NCBI GenBank assembly: GCA_018780365.1
Contig: JADMJR010000214.1
Span: forward strand, 1 to 64,000
Source: Acidovorax sp.
Lineage (GTDB): Bacteria > Pseudomonadota > Gammaproteobacteria > Burkholderiales > Burkholderiaceae_C
Length of the DNA stretch: 64,000 nucleotides
Direction: 5' to 3'
Shown: positions 14,775 to 23,056 of the stretch, one piece after another
Layout of the letters: every line of letters begins with the position of its first letter
How positions within the stretch are numbered: position 1 is the stretch's first letter
Notes under the pieces: generated by a model
What the model saw: the letters and a program-made list of their open reading frames with translations, nothing else
The model's database searches: none
Told to the model about the DNA's origin: nothing
Translations under genes and position numbers: made by a program

Positions 14775-17700
14775 ATGTGGTTCACCAAAGTCAGCCTCAA
14801 AAACCCCGTGTTCGCCACGATGGTGATGCTCGCCATCGTCGTGCTGGGCCTGTTTTCTTACCAGCGCCTCAAGGTTGATCAGTTTCCCAACATCGACTTC
14901 CCGGTGGTGGTGGTCACCGTGGACTACCCCGGTGCTTCGCCTGAAATTGTCGAGAGCGAGGTCACCAAGAAGATCGAGGAAGGCGTCAACTCGATCGCGG
15001 GCATCAACGCCCTCACCTCGCGCAGCTACGAAGGCACGGCCGTCGTCATCATTGAGTTCCAGCTGCACATCGACGGCCGCAAGGCCGCCGAGGATGTACG
15101 CGAGAAGGTGGCCACCGTGCGCCCCAACCTGCGCACCGAGGTCAAGGAGCCGCGCGTGCTGCGCTTCGACCCCGCCAGCCGCGCCGTGTGGTCGCTGGCC
15201 GTGCTGCCCGATGAAAAATCCGGCCGCAGCGCGGTGGAGCTGACCACCTGGGCCGAACAGATCCTGAAGAAACGCCTGGAGAACGTGCGCGGCGTGGGCG
15301 CCGTGAACCTGGTGGGTGCCACCAAGCGCGAAATCAACATCTACCTGAACCCGCAGGCGCTCGAAGCCTTCGGCGTGACGCCCGAGCAGGTGGCCAGCGC
15401 CGTGCGCAACGAAAACCAGGACCTTCCCGTGGGCGCCATCCGCTCGCTCGCGCAGGAGCGCGTGGTGCAGATCGATGCGCGCATGGAGCGCCCCGAGGAC
15501 TTCGGCAAGATCATCGTGGCCCGCAAGAACGGCGCCCCGGTGCGCCTGGACCAGGTGGCTCGGGTGAACGACGGCGCGCAGGAAGTGGAGAGCCTGGCCC
15601 TGTACAACGGCCAGCGCACCCTGCTGCTGTCGGTGCAGAAGTCGCAGGGCGAAAACACCATCGAGGTGGTCGATGGCCTGAACGCGGCCGTGGCCGAACT
15701 CAAGAACCAGCTGCCCCCCGGCGTGCGGCTGGAGAGCATTGGCGACAGCTCCCGCCCCATCCGCGTGGCGGTGAACAACGTGCGCCAGACACTGATCGAG
15801 GGCGCGATCCTCACGGTGCTCATCGTGTTCCTGTTCCTGAACTCCTGGCGCTCCACCGTGATCACCGGGCTGACGCTGCCGATTGCGCTGATCGGCACGT
15901 TTTTGTTCATGAACATGTTCGGCTTCACCATCAACATGATCACGCTCATGGCTTTGAGCCTGTGCGTGGGCCTGCTGATCGACGATGCCATCGTGGTGCG
16001 CGAGAACATCGTGCGCCATGTGCAGATGGGCAAGGGCGCGTATGACGCGGCCATGGACGGCACGCAGGAGATTGGCCTGGCCGTGCTGGCCACCACCCTG
16101 TCCATCGTGGCGGTGTTCATGCCCATCGGGTTCATGGGCGGCATCATCGGCAAGTTCTTCCACGAGTTCGGCATCACCATCGTCGCGGCGGTGATGATCT
16201 CGATGTTTGTGAGCTTCACGCTCGACCCCATGCTGTCGAGCATCTGGCATGACCCGAGCATCCACGCCCACGGCCAGAAGACGGAGCCCGTCACTTTCTA
16301 CGACAAGACCATTGGCCGCGTCACTGGCTGGTTTGACCGCGCCACCGATGCGCTGGCCGAGGGCTACCAGCACATCCTGCGCTGGTCGCTGGTGCACAAG
16401 CTGGCCACCATGGCCATTGCCGTGGCGATCTTCGTGCTGAGTGTGGTCATGGTGCCGCTGCTGGGCACCGAGTTTGTGCCCAAGGCCGATTTTTCGGAGA
16501 CCAGCCTCAATTTTTACACCCCCGTGGGTTCGTCGCTGGAGGCCACTGAGGCCAAGGCCAAACAGGTGGAAGGCATCCTGCGCGAGATGCCCGAGGTGCG
16601 CTACACGCTGGCCACCATCAACACCGGCAGCGCCCAGGGCAAGATGTACGCCAGCATCTACGTGCGCCTGGTGGACCGCAAGGACCGCAGCCGCAGTGTG
16701 GACCAGATGTCCGATGTGCTGCGCGAGCGCCTGAAAACGGTGCCGGGCATCACCATCACCCACGTGGGCCTGCTGGACGCCGTGGGGGGCAACAAGCAGG
16801 TGGAGTTCTCGCTGCAAGGGCCCGACCTGCAGGAGCTGGAGCGCCTGACCAAGGTGGTCACCGAAAAGATCCGCGACATCCCCGGCCTGGTGGACCTGGA
16901 CACGAGCGCCAAGCCCAACAAGCCGGTGATCGCGCTCGAAGTCAAACGCGACGCGGCGTCTGACCTGGGCCTGTCGGTAGCCCCCATGGCCGCATCGCTG
17001 CGCACCTTGGTGGCGGGCACCACGGTGGGCAACTGGCGCGCCCCGGATGACCAGACCTACGACGTGAACGTGCGCCTGGCCCCGGAGGCCCGCACGGCCC
17101 CGGCAGACCTGGAGCGCCTGCCCTTTGCCCTGGCGGCCGCAGATGGCACCACCCGGATCGTGCGCCTGAACCAGGTGGCCCGCGTGACCGAATCCACCGG
17201 CGCCAACCAGATCAACCGGCGCGACCTGACCCGCGAAGTGGCCGTGAACGCCAACGTGGCCCAGCGCTCGGCGGGCGAGGTGTCGGGCGACATCAAAAAA
17301 GCGCTGGAGAGCGTGAGTTTCCCGCCCGGCTACCGCTACCAGTTCGGTGGCTCCACCAAGAACATGGCCGAATCCTTCGGCTACGCCATCTCGGCCCTGG
17401 CCATGGCGATCATCTTCATCTACATGATCCTGGCGAGCCAGTTCAAGAGCTTTTTGCAGCCGCTGGCACTGATGACCTCGCTGCCGCTCACGCTCATTGG
17501 CGTGGTGCTGGCGCTGATGATGTTCCGCTCCACGCTGTCGATGTTCTCCATCATCGGTGTGGTGATGCTGATGGGCCTGGTCACCAAAAACGCCATCTTG
17601 CTGGTGGACTTTGCGATCCGCGCCCGGGACGAGCATGTGAATGACGAAGGCCACACCGTGCCCGGCCTGCCCCGCGCCGAGGCCCTGCTGCTGGCGGCCC

Positions 17701-17957
17701 GCGTGCGGCTGAGGCCCATCCTGATGACCACGCTGGCCATGATTTTTGGCATGGTGCCGCTGGCGTTTGCGCTGTCCGAGGGCTCCGAGCAGCGTGCGCC
17801 CATGGGCCAGGCGGTGATCGGCGGCGTCATCACCTCGTCGCTGCTCACGCTGGTGGTGGTGCCTGTGGTGTATTGCTACATGGACGATCTGGCGCAATGG
17901 GCACTGCGAAAGATGGGGCGCACCCCGCCAGCGCCTAAAATCAAGGGTTTGTCCTGA
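14775..17957 (+). CDS. RND multidrug efflux permease (HAE1 family)
   Basis: 1060-residue inner membrane proton antiporter that exports hydrophobic compounds. It opens with MWFTKVSLKNPVFATMVML (first helix) and has two large periplasmic loops. The second helix group carries LMALSLCVGLLIDDAIVVRE, with the adjacent Asp pair used for proton relay in HAE1 pumps, and the C-terminal part carries GLVTKNAILLVDFA. Length and topology are typical. It follows the adaptor gene and precedes pcm at 34 bp. Substrates cannot be read from the sequence. Confidence 0.95.
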   Translation: MWFTKVSLKNPVFATMVMLAIVVLGLFSYQRLKVDQFPNIDFPVVVVTVDYPGASPEIVESEVTKKIEEGVNSIAGINALTSRSYEGTAVVIIEFQLHIDGRKAAEDVREKVATVRPNLRTEVKEPRVLRFDPASRAVWSLAVLPDEKSGRSAVELTTWAEQILKKRLENVRGVGAVNLVGATKREINIYLNPQALEAFGVTPEQVASAVRNENQDLPVGAIRSLAQERVVQIDARMERPEDFGKIIVARKNGAPVRLDQVARVNDGAQEVESLALYNGQRTLLLSVQKSQGENTIEVVDGLNAAVAELKNQLPPGVRLESIGDSSRPIRVAVNNVRQTLIEGAILTVLIVFLFLNSWRSTVITGLTLPIALIGTFLFMNMFGFTINMITLMALSLCVGLLIDDAIVVRENIVRHVQMGKGAYDAAMDGTQEIGLAVLATTLSIVAVFMPIGFMGGIIGKFFHEFGITIVAAVMISMFVSFTLDPMLSSIWHDPSIHAHGQKTEPVTFYDKTIGRVTGWFDRATDALAEGYQHILRWSLVHKLATMAIAVAIFVLSVVMVPLLGTEFVPKADFSETSLNFYTPVGSSLEATEAKAKQVEGILREMPEVRYTLATINTGSAQGKMYASIYVRLVDRKDRSRSVDQMSDVLRERLKTVPGITITHVGLLDAVGGNKQVEFSLQGPDLQELERLTKVVTEKIRDIPGLVDLDTSAKPNKPVIALEVKRDAASDLGLSVAPMAASLRTLVAGTTVGNWRAPDDQTYDVNVRLAPEARTAPADLERLPFALAAADGTTRIVRLNQVARVTESTGANQINRRDLTREVAVNANVAQRSAGEVSGDIKKALESVSFPPGYRYQFGGSTKNMAESFGYAISALAMAIIFIYMILASQFKSFLQPLALMTSLPLTLIGVVLALMMFRSTLSMFSIIGVVMLMGLVTKNAILLVDFAIRARDEHVNDEGHTVPGLPRAEALLLAARVRLRPILMTTLAMIFGMVPLAFALSEGSEQRAPMGQAVIGGVITSSLLTLVVVPVVYCYMDDLAQWALRKMGRTPPAPKIKGLS

Positions 17958-17991
17958 ACATCCCGGCACCCGCCTCCCACGGAGAAATTCC

Positions 17992-18705
17992 ATGAACATG
18001 CCCCTGAACACGTCCGCCAACATCAGCGACCCCGTCGCCCAGGCCCGCTACAACATGATCGAGCAGCAGATCCGGCCCTGGAACGTGCTCGACGCCGACG
18101 TGCTCGACCTGCTGGCCGTGGTGCGCCGCGAAGACTTTGTGCCCCCGGCTTACCGCAGCCTGGCGTTCATGGACATTGAAGTGCCCCTGCTGGGCGACGA
18201 TGCCGAAGAGGCCGTGCGCCTGGGCCACAGCATGCTGCAGCCGCGCGTCGAAGCACGCGTGCTGCAAGACCTGCAAGTCAAATCCACCGACCGCGTGCTC
18301 GAAATCGGCTCCGGCTCCGGCTATATGGCCGCCTTGCTGGCCCACCGCGCCGAGCGCGTGGTGTCGCTCGAAATCAATGCCGAGCTGGCCGAAATGGCTC
18401 GCGAGAACCTGCGCGACGCCGGCATCCAGAACGCCGATGTGCGCCAGGCCGACGGCGCCCGTGACGCGATCCCGGACGGCCCGTTCGACGTGATCGTGCT
18501 CAGCGGCTCGGTGGCCGAAGTGCCCGCCGCCCTGCTCTCGCTGCTGAAAGACGGCGGCCGCCTGGGCGCCATCGTGGGCGGTGAGCCCGTGATGCGCTTC
18601 ACCCTGACCCGCCGCACCGGCGACCGCTTTGAAACCACGGCCCCCTGGGACACCATCGCACCGCGCCTGGTGAACTTCCCCGAGCCGTCCGGTTTCACGT
18701 TCTGA
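17992..18705 (+). CDS. pcm: Protein-L-isoaspartate O-methyltransferase family protein
   Basis: SAM-dependent enzyme that methylates isoaspartyl residues in damaged proteins. 237 residues. The N-terminal NMIEQQIRPWNVLDADVLDL and REDFVPPAYRSLAFMD are typical of the short betaproteobacterial PCMT form. Motif I is VLEIGSGSGYMAALL (about residues 103-117), followed by VVSLEINAELAEMAREN. The usual TVSQP substrate loop of classic Pcm is replaced by GHSMLQPRVEAR, as in many divergent members, so activity on isoaspartate is likely but not certain. Pcm, rhodanese and TolC genes follow each other closely. Confidence 0.85.
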   Translation: MNMPLNTSANISDPVAQARYNMIEQQIRPWNVLDADVLDLLAVVRREDFVPPAYRSLAFMDIEVPLLGDDAEEAVRLGHSMLQPRVEARVLQDLQVKSTDRVLEIGSGSGYMAALLAHRAERVVSLEINAELAEMARENLRDAGIQNADVRQADGARDAIPDGPFDVIVLSGSVAEVPAALLSLLKDGGRLGAIVGGEPVMRFTLTRRTGDRFETTAPWDTIAPRLVNFPEPSGFTF

Positions 18706-18739
18706 CCCCTGCCCCCTGAGTCCCCCTTCGGAGTTCTGC

Positions 18740-19081
18740 ATGATCGATCACGTCCGCCCTGCCCAGCTGTCTGCCTGGTTCGCCACGGCACCCGAAGGCA
18801 GCCAGCCCCTGGTGCTGGACGTGCGGGAACCCTGGGAGCTGCAGACCGCCAGCGTGCGCGCTGAGGGTTTCGAGCTGGTCGCCATCCCCATGGGCGAGCT
18901 GCCCGCGCGCCTGGCCGAACTGAACCCCACCCGCCCCATTGCCTGCCTGTGCCACCACGGCGCACGCAGCCTGCGGGTGGCGGCATTTTTGCAGCACAAC
19001 GGTTTTGAGCAGTTGGCCAACATCACGGGTGGCATCGACGCCTGGTCGCATGAAAACGACCCCGCCGTTCCCCGCTACTGA
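18740..19081 (+). CDS. Single-domain rhodanese-like protein
   Basis: 113 residues, one rhodanese domain. The active-site loop is CHHGARS with the catalytic Cys71, and the CDC25-like LVLDVREPWEL lies at residues 25-35. Such proteins carry sulfane sulfur as a Cys persulfide; the physiological acceptor is unknown. It sits between pcm and the TolC-type gene on the same strand with short gaps (34 and 70 bp). Confidence 0.9.
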   Translation: MIDHVRPAQLSAWFATAPEGSQPLVLDVREPWELQTASVRAEGFELVAIPMGELPARLAELNPTRPIACLCHHGARSLRVAAFLQHNGFEQLANITGGIDAWSHENDPAVPRY

Positions 19082-19151
19082 CGCTCCGCCCCGGCCCCGA
19101 CCGCCCCGCTCGCTTCCTCCATCGAACCGCAGACTCTTCCGAAGGATCTCC

Positions 19152-20486
19152 ATGACACCGTTCCGGCCTCTTTCCCTGTCCCTCCTGTCCCTGGCACTGG
19201 GCGCGGCGCTCACTGCCCCGGCGCAGGCCCAGAGCCTGCTGGAGCTGGTGGAGTCGGCCCGCACCTACGACACGGCCTGGCAATCGGCCCGCGCCCAGCT
19301 CGATGCGGCAGGCCGCAAGGCCGACCAGGCTCGCGCAGGCCTGCTGCCCTCGGCCGCGCTGACCAGTGGCGTCACCCGCAGCAACGTGGAGCTGAGCAAG
19401 CCCAAGATTGAAAACACCGGCACGGCCCAGACGGTGGGCATCAACGCCTCGCAACCACTGTACCGCCCGGCCAACCGCATCAGCCTGGAGCAAGGCCAGC
19501 GCGGCGTGGACGTGGCCCAGGCCCAACTGGATGCCGCCACCCAGGACCTGCTGGTGCGCGTGAGCCAGGCCTACTTTGACGTGCTGGCCGCGCAGGACAC
19601 CCTGACCTTCGTACAGGCCCAGAAAGCCGCCGTGTCCGAGCAACTGGCCTCGGCTAAACGCAATTTCGAGGTCGGCACCACCACGGTGACGGATTCGCGC
19701 GAAGCCCAGGCCCGCTATGACCTGGTGGCTGCACAAGAGATCGCAGCCGAGAACGATCTGCGCGTGAAGCGCCTGGCACTCGACCAACTGGTGGGCATCA
19801 CCGGCACCAAGCCCCGCCCATTGGCCCTGCCGCTGCCGTTGCCAGCCGTGCAGCCCGACAACGTGGCCACCTGGGTAGATACCGCACGCGACCAGCAGCC
19901 CGCCGTGCGCCAGGCCGCCATTGCACTGGACATCGCCCGCCTGGAAACCAAGAAGGCCGAAACCGGCCACCTGCCCACGGTGGACCTGCAGGCCGGCTAC
20001 AACGTCACACGCAACCTGCACGGCACCATCAGCTCGCCCGGCGTCACGGCCCGCAGCAATGCCGCCAGCGTAGGCGTGGCGCTGAACCTGCCGCTGTTTG
20101 CCGGTTTTGCGGTGCAAAACCGCGTCAAGGAAACGCTGGCCCTGGAAGAAAAGGCCACGGCCGACCTCGAAACCGCGCGCCGCAGCGTGGCCCAGAGCAC
20201 CCGCGCCGCCTTCTTTGGCGTGCAGTCGGGCAAGGGCCAGGTGCAGGCCCTGGAGGCTGCCGAAGCCTCCAGCCAAAGCGCGCTCGATGCCAACAAGCTC
20301 GGCTACCAGGTGGGTGTGCGCATCAACATCGACGTGCTCAACGCGCAAAGCCAGTTGTTCCAGACCAAACGCGACCTGGCCCAGGCCCGCTACAACGTAC
20401 TGCTGGGCACGCTCAAGCTGCGCCAGGCGGCGGGCACGCTGGCGCAGCAGGACGTGGAAGCCATCAACGCGCTGCTGGTCAAGTAA
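19152..20486 (+). CDS. tolC: TolC-family outer membrane channel protein
   Basis: 444 residues with a signal peptide (LSLSLLSLALGAALTAPAQA). The mature protein shows the internally duplicated TolC fold: two halves rich in Ala/Gln helices, with YFDVLAAQDTLTFVQAQKAA and NFEVGTTTVTDSREAQARYD in the first half and the equivalent LGYQVGVRINIDVLNAQSQL in the second. It forms the outer membrane exit duct for RND pumps or type I secretion. Placement two genes after the RND permease suggests it is the channel of that pump. ATG 19152 starts the signal peptide; the frame is open further upstream. Confidence 0.92.
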   Translation: MTPFRPLSLSLLSLALGAALTAPAQAQSLLELVESARTYDTAWQSARAQLDAAGRKADQARAGLLPSAALTSGVTRSNVELSKPKIENTGTAQTVGINASQPLYRPANRISLEQGQRGVDVAQAQLDAATQDLLVRVSQAYFDVLAAQDTLTFVQAQKAAVSEQLASAKRNFEVGTTTVTDSREAQARYDLVAAQEIAAENDLRVKRLALDQLVGITGTKPRPLALPLPLPAVQPDNVATWVDTARDQQPAVRQAAIALDIARLETKKAETGHLPTVDLQAGYNVTRNLHGTISSPGVTARSNAASVGVALNLPLFAGFAVQNRVKETLALEEKATADLETARRSVAQSTRAAFFGVQSGKGQVQALEAAEASSQSALDANKLGYQVGVRINIDVLNAQSQLFQTKRDLAQARYNVLLGTLKLRQAAGTLAQQDVEAINALLVK

Positions 20487-20502
20487 GCGTTGAACTGTCT
20501 GC

Positions 20503-22800
20503 TCAGATGACCGCGTCGGGGATGTTGCGCTCCTCCCCGGCCAGCACCTGCGGGTGCGCGCGCAGCTGCTCGGCGGCCATGGGCCGGCCCAGCAGGTAAC
20601 CCTGCAGAAAGTCGCAGCCCTCGGCCTTGAGGATTTCGTACTGGCGCCAGGTCTCCACCCCTTCGGCCACCACCTTGAGGTGCAAGCTGTGCGCCATGGA
20701 GATGATGGCGCGCACCAGCGAGTGGTTGCGGCTGCTCTCCTGCAACTCCATCACGAAGCTGCGGTCGATCTTGACCGTATTGAGGCTGAAGCGCGAGAGG
20801 TAGCTCAGCGATGAATACCCCGTGCCAAAGTCGTCCAGCGACAGCCCCACCCCCGCGTCGTGCAGGCGGTGCAGCAGCGCGGGCAGGTCTTCCTGGTCGC
20901 TGGCCAGCAGGGTTTCGGTCAGCTCCAGCTCAATGCCCGAGGGCGGCAGGCCATAACGCTGCAACAAGGCAAACACCTGGCCCTCAAAACCCGGCTGCGT
21001 GAATTGCCGCACCGACACATTGATGCTCACCACCGGTGCCAGCCCCTGCGCGCGCCACTGCGCTGCCTGGCGGATCGCCTCTTCCAGAATCCACTCGCCC
21101 ACCTCCAGGATGAGCGAGGTTTCCTCGGCCACCGGGATGAAACGCCCCGGTGGCACCCAGCCCAGCTGCGGGCTCTCCCAGCGCACCAGCGCCTCGGCCT
21201 TGGCCATGCGGCCCGTGTCGCAGCAGTAGATGGGCTGGTAGTGCAGCCGCAGTTCCCGCCGGGGCACCGCCTGGCGCAGGGCCGACTCCAGGCGCAGGGA
21301 TTCGGCCAGGCGCTCGTCCATGTCGGACTCGAAAAAGCACCAGCCCCCGCGCCCGCGCGCCTTGGACTCGTACATCGCCACTTCGGCGTGCTGCAGCAGC
21401 ACCGCAGCCGTGAGCCCTTCCCGGCCCGAAAACGCCACGCCAATGGTGGACTCGATCTGGTAGTCCATGCCATCCGAGCGGAACTGGCGCCGGATGAGCT
21501 GCAGCACCGCCAACGCCCGGGCCTCGACCTCCAGAATGCTCATCAGCGACGGCAACCCGGCCATCACCAGCGCAAATTCGTCACCACTCAGTCGCGCCAG
21601 CAGGTCGCCAGGTTTCTTTTGCTCTTGCAAGGCCTGGGCGATGTCGCGCAGGATCTCATCGCCAAAGGCATGGCCCAGCGTGTCGTTGACTTTCTTGAAG
21701 TGGTCCAGGTCGATCAGCAGCACCGCGCACTGCGTGTGCTGGCGCTGCGCGATCCAGAGCACGGCATCAAGCTGCTGCTCCAGAAAGCGGCGGTTGGGCA
21801 AGCCGGTCAACTGGTCGGTGTTGGCCTGGTGCAGGCGCTCCTCCTCGCCCCTCTTGCGCTCGCTCAGGTCGCGGATCAGGCCCAGGATGACCGGGTAGCC
21901 CAGGTCCATGTAGCTCGAGAAGATGATCTCTGCCGGAAACGGCTCGCCACGTGTGGGGGTGATGGCGCGCTCCAGGCGCATGGGCTCATCCATGGGACCC
22001 GACTGCACCATGGCATTGACCTTGCGGAACATGGCTTCGGCCTCTTCCTGCTCGCGCGCCAGCAGCGGCACCTGCCGGCCCACCAGGTCCTCGGGGGAGG
22101 TATTGCCGGCCAGTTGCGCAAACCGATCGTTGCAGAACAGGATCTTGCCGTCGAGCCTGCGGGCCACCAGTGCATCGGGCAGGTGCTTGATCACGCTGGA
22201 CAGCCGCTGGCGCGTCTGCGCAATCGCCGCATCGACCAGCACCAGCCCCAGGAGCACGCTGGTAACCCAGCCCGCCCCCGCAATGGCCGGGCTCTGGAAA
22301 GGCGTGCCAATGGTGGAAGGCTCCAGAAAGTACAACAGGCAAGCCCCGGTCTTGAGGGCAAAAGCCGTTGCCAGCAGCCGGTAGTTCATGCGCAGGCACA
22401 GATAGGCCGAAGCCCCATACACCAGCATCATCAGGCCCAGCACCAGGACGCTGCCTGCGAACCTGCCGCCCCCAAAACCCACCACGGCAATCAGGAAGGC
22501 GGCCCCCAGGCTGCGCCCAACCAAGCCGCCCGGGCCAATGATGCGCCCCTGCAGGAAATTGGTGCCCGCATGCAGGCTGGCCAGAAAAAAGCCCGTGAGC
22601 ACCGTAGCGACCGCCCCCAGCCACGGCATGTCAGGCTGCAGGTGGAACCGGTAGCCGGTGAACGTGGCCCCTGCCAGGGCCAGGTGGGCGATGCCCCACA
22701 GCAGCGTGGCCTGGTTCAGCCGCGCCCCATTCCAGCCGATCAGGAAGGCCAGGCCCAGAATCGCCAGTGCAGCAACCCCCAGGTCATGAACAGGAACCAC
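20503..22800 (-). CDS. Membrane PAS-GGDEF-EAL cyclic di-GMP protein
   Basis: 765 residues. Six to seven N-terminal membrane helices (about residues 8-200), a PAS module (about 205-325), GGDEF (about 330-500) and EAL (about 505-755). The cyclase motif is SGDEF, with the first Gly replaced, and the inhibitory site is KPGD instead of RxxD. The phosphodiesterase domain looks complete: EALVRW, NVSVRQF, ELTETLL, DDFGTGYSS, VKIDRSFV, VAEGVET. I expect mainly c-di-GMP hydrolysis; SGDEF variants can retain some cyclase activity. It converges on the tolC gene with a 16-bp gap. Confidence 0.9.
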   Translation of the reverse strand: MVPVHDLGVAALAILGLAFLIGWNGARLNQATLLWGIAHLALAGATFTGYRFHLQPDMPWLGAVATVLTGFFLASLHAGTNFLQGRIIGPGGLVGRSLGAAFLIAVVGFGGGRFAGSVLVLGLMMLVYGASAYLCLRMNYRLLATAFALKTGACLLYFLEPSTIGTPFQSPAIAGAGWVTSVLLGLVLVDAAIAQTRQRLSSVIKHLPDALVARRLDGKILFCNDRFAQLAGNTSPEDLVGRQVPLLAREQEEAEAMFRKVNAMVQSGPMDEPMRLERAITPTRGEPFPAEIIFSSYMDLGYPVILGLIRDLSERKRGEEERLHQANTDQLTGLPNRRFLEQQLDAVLWIAQRQHTQCAVLLIDLDHFKKVNDTLGHAFGDEILRDIAQALQEQKKPGDLLARLSGDEFALVMAGLPSLMSILEVEARALAVLQLIRRQFRSDGMDYQIESTIGVAFSGREGLTAAVLLQHAEVAMYESKARGRGGWCFFESDMDERLAESLRLESALRQAVPRRELRLHYQPIYCCDTGRMAKAEALVRWESPQLGWVPPGRFIPVAEETSLILEVGEWILEEAIRQAAQWRAQGLAPVVSINVSVRQFTQPGFEGQVFALLQRYGLPPSGIELELTETLLASDQEDLPALLHRLHDAGVGLSLDDFGTGYSSLSYLSRFSLNTVKIDRSFVMELQESSRNHSLVRAIISMAHSLHLKVVAEGVETWRQYEILKAEGCDFLQGYLLGRPMAAEQLRAHPQVLAGEERNIPDAVI

Positions 22801-23056
22801 AGGACACCGCCTGAAACAGTTGTTTCATTCCATGGTAACGGCTGCAGCTTACTTTGTGCTTGGAACTTGGGTGAATCGTCGTTCGACCGCTCTGCCGCGC
22901 ATCCGCCGACCCGCTCTTACCGCTGCAGGCACGGCGCCAGTCCCTGGAGGATGCGGTCGTTGCCGCTCATGCCATGATCAGGCGTCTGACACAATATGAC
23001 GCACATTGCAGCTCCTAACTCACGCGCATTGTCATTCTTATCGCAAGGAACGTCCC

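Noticed and set aside
14100-18023. Open frame of 1307 codons on the minus strand
   Set aside because: It is antisense to the RND pump and adaptor genes, has His/Gln/Gly-rich low-complexity sequence and no domain; long open frames opposite high-GC genes are expected.
17992-18705. Direct part of the efflux pump
   Set aside because: The gene between the RND pump and the TolC-type gene is a PCMT-family methyltransferase; its position reflects operon order, and nothing in it suggests transport.
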